Assembly: GCF_047675955.1 (NCBI RefSeq) | Contig: NC_132919.1 | Coordinates: 70,447,316 to 70,511,315, forward strand | Source: Chlorocebus sabaeus | Taxonomy: Eukaryota; Chordata; Mammalia; Primates; Cercopithecidae | DNA: 64,000 bases | Reading direction: 5' to 3' | Part shown: in pieces, positions 57,800 to 64,000 of the stretch | Layout of the letters: each line of letters starts with the position of its first letter | How positions within the stretch are numbered: position 1 is the first letter of the stretch | Made by a program: the position numbers and the translations under genes | Notes under the pieces: generated by a model | Told to the model about the DNA's origin: nothing | The model's input: the letters and a program-made list of their open reading frames with translations, nothing else | Database searches by the model: none

Positions 57800-58800
57800 T
57801 GTATCATTTATGCAACACATGTGAGTTGCTTTAACTCCCTCAACACTGACTTCCTCAGCTTGAACGTGTGGCCACTTATACCTTTTGGGATTGCCTGGGA
57901 AAGAGAGAGAGTGTGAATGGAGCAACTACCTCAATACCTAGTGTATAGCAGGCTCTCAGTAAACGTCGGCAACTCACCCATTGATTCCCCCTGTTGGAAA
58001 GTTAATAACCTGGCAGAGAATTCCAGATACATCCTCTAGGAAGATCACATATCTCTGTCACATCAAGTGGTTCACTCACCCAAAGCACTTTCATGTCTCT
58101 TAAGAAGGTGGCCACAGCCAAAGCCTCTTAGTGTTCTCCCAAAGCTGAGTTAGGTCTTGTACTGCTGCATCCCCTGGCTATTCTCTTTCTTATTCAGTTT
58201 CTCATCAGAAGATCCAGGATCCCTCATTTGGGAACCAGTCTATTGCCCATCTTGACTTTAAAAGTACATAATTTCTTCCCATTTTCTTCTTTCTACCATT
58301 TCTCCCCCCCCCCCTTTTTTTTTTTCCTGAAAACTCTGATTTCGACTTCCTTTAGCATAATTGACTTTATCTTCTTTATCTCATAAAACACAGGAAGTTA
58401 TTTTGTTTCCTTTTATGGCCCAGAGATCATGATTTGATCAAAAGGCATAAATCCATTGCATGGTTACCTTAATTCTTAGGGTTCTGTACAAATTCATCTT
58501 CCCTTAACGAAGTTCATGTTAGGAAACAAAATTGCCCCAAAGTTTGGGAACCCAGGAAGCATTCCCCAAAGTTTGGGAACCTTGTGTGCTTTGCAAAGAT
58601 GATTCTTAATCCTAATTTCTGTTAAGGTAAATGAAATGATACCCAGATGCTCAACCATGACAGCAAAGAGGAGGTTCCTCCTGGTGAGGGTAGGGCCAGG
58701 AACACCCATGGTGCTCACACTAGTTGTTGGTGACAGATTCTTCAGTGGTGGATCGGAATCCAGAGATGTAAAGCTCTTTTCATGGACTAGAACACTTTTA
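57800..58800. other. 3' flank of the KRTAP9-1 unit
   Basis: Diverged homologue of the tandem-unit 3' flank: 'tctttatctcataaaacacagg', 'tggcccagagatcatgatttg' and 'aacaaaattgccccaaagtttggg' align with 13610-13770 of unit B. A MIR-like segment lies near 57850-57990. No gene seen. Confidence 0.55.
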
Positions 58801-58951
58801 AAATTTTTGTTTATTTTTATATTTTATTTTACTCTAAGTTCTGGGATACATGTGCAGAACGTGCATGTTTGTTACATTGGTATACATGTGCCATGGTGGT
58901 TTGCTGCACCTATCAACCCATTATCTAGGTTTTAAGCCCCTCATGCATTAG
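58800..58951 (-). mobile_element. Short L1 3' end fragment
   Basis: Reversed last 150 bases of an L1 ('ctctaagttctgggatacatgtgcag'), inserted about 120 bases after the KRTAP9-1 stop. Its T-rich part provides reversed AATAAA-like sites, so it may now supply the gene's poly(A) signal. Confidence 0.85.
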
Positions 58952-59072
58952 TTCAGTGTCAGAATGTTGTTTCTCAGAAAAGCTTAGGGAATGTTTCTTG
59001 GGGACATAGGAATTTTGACAGAATGTTTCAGGAAATATGTCTCTGGTGGGTGGTGGGTCTGCAGCAAGTGGA

Positions 59073-59765
59073 TCAGCAGCAGGAAGGCTGGTAGCAGCTG
59101 GAGACACAGCAAGGACTGCAGCAACAGCTGGGGCGACAACAGGTGGTCCTGTAGCAGGTGGTCTGGCAGCAGGTGGGATGGCAGCAAGGCAGACAACAGC
59201 TGGACTCGTTGCAAGTTTGGCTACAGCAGCTGGACCCACCACAGGCTGGCTGGCAACAGGGTGTGCTGAAGCAGCTGGTCACACAGGATGGTTGGCAGCA
59301 GGTGGGCTGGCAGCAGGTGGTTCTACAAGTGGTTTGACAGCATGTTGGGCGGCAGCAAGGCTGGCAGCAGCTGGACCCACAGCAGGTGGGCTGGCAAGAG
59401 GTGTTCCTGCAGCAGGTGGTCCTGCAACAGGTAGTTTGATAGCAAGTCGGGTGGCAGCAAGGCCGACAGCAACTGGATCCACAAATAGGCTGACAGCAGC
59501 TGGACCCACAGCAAGAGGGCTGGCAGCAGGGTGTGCTGCAGCAGGAAGGCTGGCAGCAGCTGGTCACACAGGTGGGCTGGCAGCAGGTGTTTTGACAGCA
59601 AGTTGGGCGGCAGCAAGGCTGGCAGCAGCTGGACACACAGCAGGAGGGCTGGCAGCAGGGTGTGCTGCTGCAGGTGGTCACACAGGTGGGCTTCCAGCAG
59701 GTGGTCCTGCAGCAGGTGGTCCTGCAGCACACAGGCTGACAGCAAGAGGAACAGCAGTGGGTCAT
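59073..59765 (-). CDS. KRTAP9-1: Keratin-associated protein 9-1 (230 aa)
   Basis: Intact single-exon gene, MTHCCSSCCQPVCCRTTCC... to CVSSCYQPSCC. The first about 75 residues are nearly those of the other KRTAP9 copies (CWKPTCVTTCSSTPCCQPSC, CVSSCCQPCCRPTCCQNTCC). After that it differs: it has CQPICGSSCCRPCCHPTCYQ, then CRTTCCRNTSCQPTCCGSSC, a CSQTCNESSCCLPCCHPTCC segment, and a tail TTCCRPSCCCSPCCVSSCYQ. It lacks the CAPVYCRRTCYHPTC / CLPGCLNQS block of the others. I recall this NESSCCLPCC / PSCCCSPCC tail from human KRTAP9-1 (250 residues), and its place at the KRTAP4 border fits. Role by family: disulphide cross-linker of hair keratin filaments. TATA box 79 bases upstream. Confidence 0.9.
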   Translation of the reverse strand: MTHCCSSCCQPVCCRTTCCRTTCWKPTCVTTCSSTPCCQPSCCVSSCCQPCCRPTCCQNTCCQPTCVTSCCQPSCCSTPCCQPSCCGSSCCQPICGSSCCRPCCHPTCYQTTCCRTTCCRNTSCQPTCCGSSCCQPCCRPTCCQTTCRTTCCQPTCCQPSCVTSCFSTPCCQPACGGSSCCSQTCNESSCCLPCCHPTCCQTTCYRTTCCRPSCCCSPCCVSSCYQPSCC

Positions 59766-59843
59766 GGTGTCAGGGATGGAGGGTGGGCTCCTGTTCAGAG
59801 GTGAGTTTCCAAGAATCTGATGACCCCTTCTAATATCTGGACC

Positions 59844-59850
59844 TTTTATA
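59844..59850 (-). promoter_or_regulatory. TATA box of KRTAP9-1
   Basis: TATAAAA on the minus strand, 79 bases before the ATG. CCAAT (ccaatgagc) at 59872-59876. Confidence 0.85.
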
Positions 59851-60111
59851 CACTGGTTCCCAAATTTGGAACCAATGAGCAGAATTTTCCTGGTTATTAT
59901 TTATGACATTATTTTTCATCACCTATAGGGAATTGCTCAGGGAGGAAGTGTTCCTTAAGTGCTATGAATCTTCTGAAAATAAATGATTATTCTACTTAAT
60001 AACAGATAACCCATAAGAACTTGTTTCCAGAAGTGAGAGAGGTGATCAACATCAATAGCATCATTTAACTAAAGCATATATTTTTATTTATTATCATTTT
60101 ATTGTTATTAT

Positions 60112-60254
60112 TATTTTAGAGACAAAGTTTTGCTCTGTCACTCAGACTGGTGTGCAGTGGCGCAATCACAGCTCATTGTGGCCTTGAACTCCTGAAATCA
60201 AGCGATCCTCCCAGAGTGATGGGATTACAGGCATGAGCCGCTGTGTCTCCCCTG
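60112..60254 (-). mobile_element. Alu monomer (FLAM/FRAM-like)
   Basis: About 140 bases: 'gagacaaagttttgctctgtcactcagactggtgtgcagtgg ... gggattacaggcatgagccgctgtg', without the second Alu arm. Confidence 0.75.
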
Positions 60255-60259
60255 AATTA

Positions 60260-61200
60260 TCATTCTTTAAGACAGAGTACGTTGACTGATCCCCTGACAA
60301 CTGAAACTAACTTGAAGTGGCCAGAACTATTGTCACCACTTACATTTTCCCCTCCAGCACTGGAACATGGTGATTAACTCAAGGTGACAAATGTAAACCA
60401 TATTTTAAAATATTTTGAGTTAAAATTTAGTTTTTATCAAATTTTTCATCTGTGTCACACAAACACAGATTCAATGATGCTAATTCTAATAGTAACAGCA
60501 ACTCCACTTGGGTACCTCAATTCCTGCAACAGGGGACTGGGTTCAATTGTAACTGACATCTTTTCCATGCTGAGCTCCACATCTGTTGATGACCCTGAGT
60601 ACAAACAACATGCCTGGGTACATGATGTTTATGTTTAGTGGTACAAATAAAAGTTTAAAAGCAGTTAGTCAGAAAATTAAAATATTTTGCTCTGAATTGC
60701 AGTTTAAAAATACACACACCATTGTGTGTTTTAAATGCAGGAACAAATGGAACGAGAATGACTCCATCATGTGTATTAACGGGGAAAAGACAGAATAAGT
60801 TGCATAATGTTTTGGATGCTTAGCAATTTCCATATCTGGCTAATCTTTTGAAATAAAGAGTTTCTTATTTTCACTGGCAACAAAATGGTCCTTTGATACA
60901 GCTTGATTTGCTCTGACTTAAATTGTGGCTAAAAATTTCTGCCATCTCTGCTTCTGAGGCATCCTGACTTTAGCTGCGAAGGTAGACACAGCCCCTGTTT
61001 GCTGGTCCAGCATATGGGTAATGGCATTGCCAGTTCATCCTATAAAATGATCTGGTGCAGTTCATTGAGTCAGAATGAAGTTATAGTGAAGGAGGGGATG
61101 GGGTGGAGTATTCTTCACTTTTGTCTCCATCCTGAGAATGGATTTGGCACATAGTTGGAACCAAAACACGATTATTGAATGAACAACTTTACGTTTACTA
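60260..61200. other. Unassigned intergenic sequence between KRTAP9-1 and KRTAP4 pseudogene
   Basis: No gene recognised. Open frames at 60384-60798 lack motifs. The sequence is unique-looking. Confidence 0.45.
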
Positions 61201-61203
61201 GCC

Positions 61204-61206
<3 letters not shown>

Positions 61207-61252
<46 letters not shown>

Positions 61253-61536
61253 AGATGAAGTCTTACTCTGTTGCCCAGGCTGGAGTGCAGGGGCGTGATC
61301 TTGGCTCACTGCAACTCTGCCTCCCGGGTTCAAGCGATCCTCCTGCCTCAGCCTCCTGAGTAGCTGGGACTATAGGTATGTGCCACCACTCCCAGCAGCT
61401 AATTTTTTGTATTTTTAGTAGAGATGGACTTTCACCATGTTGGCCAGGCTGGTCTTGAACTCCTGACCTCAGGTGATTCACCCACCTCAGCCTCCCAAAG
61501 TGCTGGGATTACAGGCATGAGCCACTGCACCCAGCC
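61207..61536 (-). mobile_element. Alu element with 44-base poly-T
   Basis: Reversed Alu: T run 61207-61250, 'gagatgaagtcttactctgttgcccagg' to 'gagccactgcacccagcc'. The long uninterrupted tail suggests a fairly recent insertion or tail growth. Confidence 0.93.
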
Positions 61537-61539
61537 CTA

Positions 61540-62228
61540 GCTTGGAAATTTGGACTAACAACCATTTGCCATAGGAGTGGAGAATTAGGGCATTGGTTTG
61601 GAAAAGAAACAAAATGAACAATTCTATTCTGAAGAAGTTAAACTTGAAGCCACGTGCCTTAAATGTTTTTTAGCTTCTTTGTAATTTACAAGTGTGCTGT
61701 GCTGATTTCATTAGCAGCTATTTGCTATAACGTACTGGGGTCTAATTTTTTGGGTATTAACATATCCATGTTTACATCTATTTTAAGTACTGTCCAAATT
61801 GAAGGGCCTGTGGCTGTGCAGCTCATTTAGGAGCAGGAAATTAAATGGTTGGAACACAAAAGAATGACTCGTCCTATGCTCAGAATATCAAATGACACAC
61901 TCTGAAAAGTATAAGAGGGAATGGATGAGATGATGTTAAAACAAAAAAGGAAGAAAAAATGGTGCTTTTAGGGACAAATAGCTGATTAAATGGGAATTAC
62001 CTTTGCACCCATTTTAAAAACCAAGGCTAACTGCTACAATGTCATACTTCAATCAGAGTATCTGATCATTTCTCTTTAGGTAAGATAAACAATAGCAAGA
62101 AAATAACCCAGGTTATTTGGCAAGTCTTCGGCAGGGTAGAGAAGGAAACTTGGAAAGAAGAAGGCTTATGAACTTTGGTACCTTAGGCTACTGAAAACCC
62201 ACATCCAGAACGTCCACCTTCTGACATC
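61540..62228. other. Upstream flank of the KRTAP4-type pseudogene
   Basis: No repeat or gene recognised. I do not see a TATA box at the spacing used by the KRTAP9 genes. Confidence 0.45.
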
Positions 62229-62477
62229 ATGGTCAGCTCCTGCTGCAGCTCCTTCTGCTCTCACCAGAGGCGTGGTTAAGACCTCTGCCAAGAGATCTGC
62301 TGCCATCCCAGCTGCTGCCAGAGCACCTGCTGCAAGACCATTTGCTGCTACTGCAGCTTCTGTGGGTTCAGTTGCTACCATCCAGTCTGCTGTCACACCA
62401 CCAATCTCCTGTGGATCCTGTTGTTGAATTTCACTCCTGACCACCAGCCTGAGTCAACCACCACGTTGAAAACATAG
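62229..62477 (+). pseudogene. KRTAP4-type pseudogene
   Basis: Plus-strand ATG followed by VSSCCSSFCSHQRRG, then an in-frame TAA at 62277-62279 (codon 17). It continues DLCQEICCHPSCCQSTCCKT and CCYCSFCGFSCYHPVCCHTT before drifting into a non-Cys tail and a stop at 62475. The MVSSCC...CS.Q..G.DLCQE.CC.PSCCQ.TCC opening is that of the KRTAP4 family. It is far shorter than KRTAP4 proteins, which have a long CCRPxCC repeat. The orientation, opposite to the KRTAP9 genes, fits the KRTAP4 side of the human cluster. Confidence 0.8.
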
Positions 62478-62479
62478 TC

Positions 62480-63665
62480 CTTTTAAAGAGAAGGGTTATC
62501 TCTAAGCTGTCTCCCCTGCCTTCAGACAGAGAGGGCTAACTATCTCTAAACAAACAAATGACCATAGAACTGTGACTCAGTTAGACCAGAATCCCAAGCC
62601 TATGATACCTGCACTTGTTTTGACCTTGACAGTGACTTCCTTATGATACATTCATTATGTCTGCAAAAGCATTAATATTCTTGTTGGCATAAACAGTTGG
62701 GCCACATTCAAACTAAGTACAAAAAAACCTGTTATAAATAGGAAAATGATAAAACCACAATCATAGCAGAGACTTTAAACACACTATTTCAAAAATGGTC
62801 ATTTGAAGAAGAAAAGTAAACAAAGATATGGAGAATTTGAGTAAAATCATTAATAACTTAGATGCAATGGATTTTTTATACCATCTTATGCCTAACAAAT
62901 AGAATTTTCATAATTTTTATATATATCCCAAATAGTCATAAAATATATCCATAAAAATATATTCCAAATATGTTCTTGTATCCTTTCTTCCATCCCCTCT
63001 TCCCTCCTTCCTGAATAATTCGGTCTAAATGGAAAGTAGGTGTCTGCGTGGGATAGGGATGGCCTAAAGAAATAACATTCTTAATTTCTTTTTTTAAAAT
63101 TAACATCATTTTGCACTTACAAAAAATTTGCAAGAATAGGTCAAAGAGGTTTCTTTAGTGATAAAAAGAAAGTGATGCTTCACTGCCTCTAAGCATGAGT
63201 GTGTGTTGCCTACATCAAGGGCTTTCCCTTCTATAACCCCAGTAGAATTTAAAATCAGGCTTTATTCTTGCAAACAATGTTGCAAAGAATACCCGTGAAC
63301 TTATATCTTGGAGCATATGTATAGGTGCGTGTGTTGAATACATTTCTAGAAGTGAAACCGCTCAATCAAAACACATGCACATTTCAAAATATGGTAAATT
63401 AATTCAAGATACTGTTAAATTTCAGACTCTGTTAATTACCATCTAAAGAAGTTGCCTCAATTTAGATCCCTGCCAACTGTGTATTAAAATGTCAATTTCC
63501 TTATAATTTTACTAATTTATTGAAGTTTTTAAACTTAAATATTTTACATTTGTCACCACAAATAGCAAGTATTCACTGCCATATCCCCAGAGCATGCAGT
63601 AGAAGCTGGCACACAGTAAGTATTCAATAGATGGTTTGATGAATGAATAAGTTGTTCAGTTAAGC
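62480..63665. other. Unassigned AT-rich sequence
   Basis: No gene seen. Near 63250-63400 there are L1M-like phrases (aatgttgcaaagaatacccgtg, tctagaagtgaaaccgc) and at 63590-63660 a MIR/L2-like tail (ggcacacagtaagtattcaatagatgg), both weak. Confidence 0.4.
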
Positions 63666-63666
63666 A

Positions 63667-64000
63667 ATGACAACAAAAGCCAAAATTGACAAATGGGATC
63701 TAATTAAACTAAAGAGCTTCTGCACAGCAAAAGAAACTACCATCAGAGTGAACAGGCAACCTACAGAATGGGAGAAAATTTTTGTAATCTACTCATCTGA
63801 CAAAGGGCTAATATCCAGAACCTACAAAGAACTCAAACAAATTTACAAGAAAAAAACAAACAACCCCATCAAAAAGTGGGCAAAGGATATGAACAGACAC
63901 TTCTCAAAAAAAGAAATTTATACGCCAACAGACACATGCAAAAATGCTCATCATCACTCGTCATCAGAGAAATGCACATCAAAACCACAATGAGATACCG
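63667..64000 (+). mobile_element. L1 (young L1PA-type), 5' truncated, runs off the window
   Basis: ORF2 near its end: KAKIDKWDLIKLKSFCTAKE... NRQPTEWEKIFVIYSSDKGL. Nearly identical at the DNA level to 17216-17535 in unit B, so the two belong to the same young subfamily. One frameshift is near 63920 (aatttatacgcc). Confidence 0.93.

Noticed and set aside
59037..59804. Long plus-strand frames antisense to KRTAP9 genes (also 8633-9311, 14869-15406, 23917-24546, 30072-30446)
   Set aside because: The Cys codon repeats leave the opposite strand free of stops, giving AAAGHTGGLAAG and WSHRWAGS patterns. Every KRTAP9 copy shows this, so it follows from repeat composition.
62166..62444. 92-residue minus-strand frame rich in Ala and Gly
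   Set aside because: It is the antisense shadow of the KRTAP4-type pseudogene.

Overview
The window is primate genomic DNA, most likely from an Old World monkey. It is dense in Alu and L1 repeats. The Alu at 2838-3143 carries an Old World monkey (AluYR-like) variant, reading 'caccacctcacccggctag' and, at its far end, 'cccgtctcgg...ggcttgagccaccgcgcccgg'. The locus is the keratin-associated protein (KRTAP) cluster inside the type I keratin gene region (human 17q21.2). It covers the KRTAP9 family and its border with KRTAP4. This is a eukaryotic locus with no operons, ribosome binding sites or CRISPR.

Layout. From 1 to about 31215 there is a tandem array of five homologous units with a basic length of about 5.6 kb: A 1-11291, B 11292-18100, C 18101-20001, D 20002-25594, E 25595-31215. 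Each complete unit reads, left to right, as a pyrimidine-rich microsatellite, MIR-like flank, poly(A) signal, a single-exon KRTAP9 gene on the minus strand, TATA box, CCAAT box and conserved 5' flank. Intact genes lie in A (211 codons), B (160), D (178) and E (164). Unit C is broken by a run of 100 N and has no gene. The sequence jumps from the pyrimidine tract straight to the 5' flank, so about 3.6-3.9 kb, including one KRTAP9 copy, is either unassembled or deleted.

From 31.2 to 41.7 kb there is unique and repeat sequence, including a near-full-length L1 on the minus strand. At 41.8-44.7 kb lies a diverged KRTAP9 unit with a frameshifted pseudogene, followed by a small KRTAP-like fragment on the plus strand at 45.1 kb. 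From 45.3 to 52.8 kb there are old L1 copies. An unexplained inverted repeat lies at 52.9-53.7 kb. At 57.8-60.0 kb lies another diverged unit holding a longer gene (230 codons) that I recognise as the KRTAP9-1 orthologue. At 62.2 kb there is a plus-strand KRTAP4-type pseudogene with an early stop. The divergent KRTAP9 / KRTAP4 arrangement agrees with the human cluster, read here in the opposite direction. The window ends inside a plus-strand L1.

Function. The intact genes encode ultrahigh-sulphur hair matrix proteins. About a third of residues are cysteine, arranged in CCQPxCC-type repeats. They cross-link keratin filaments in the hair shaft through disulphides. Apart from the KRTAP genes and pseudogenes I see no convincing protein-coding gene. 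The other long open frames are L1, Alu, microsatellite or antisense shadows.

No wholly new biological system is evident. The most informative signals are the probable missing gene at the assembly gap, a mosaic (gene-conversion) history of units A and B marked by a template-switch palindrome, a twin-primed L1, the decayed KRTAP fragments, and the inverted repeat at 53 kb.
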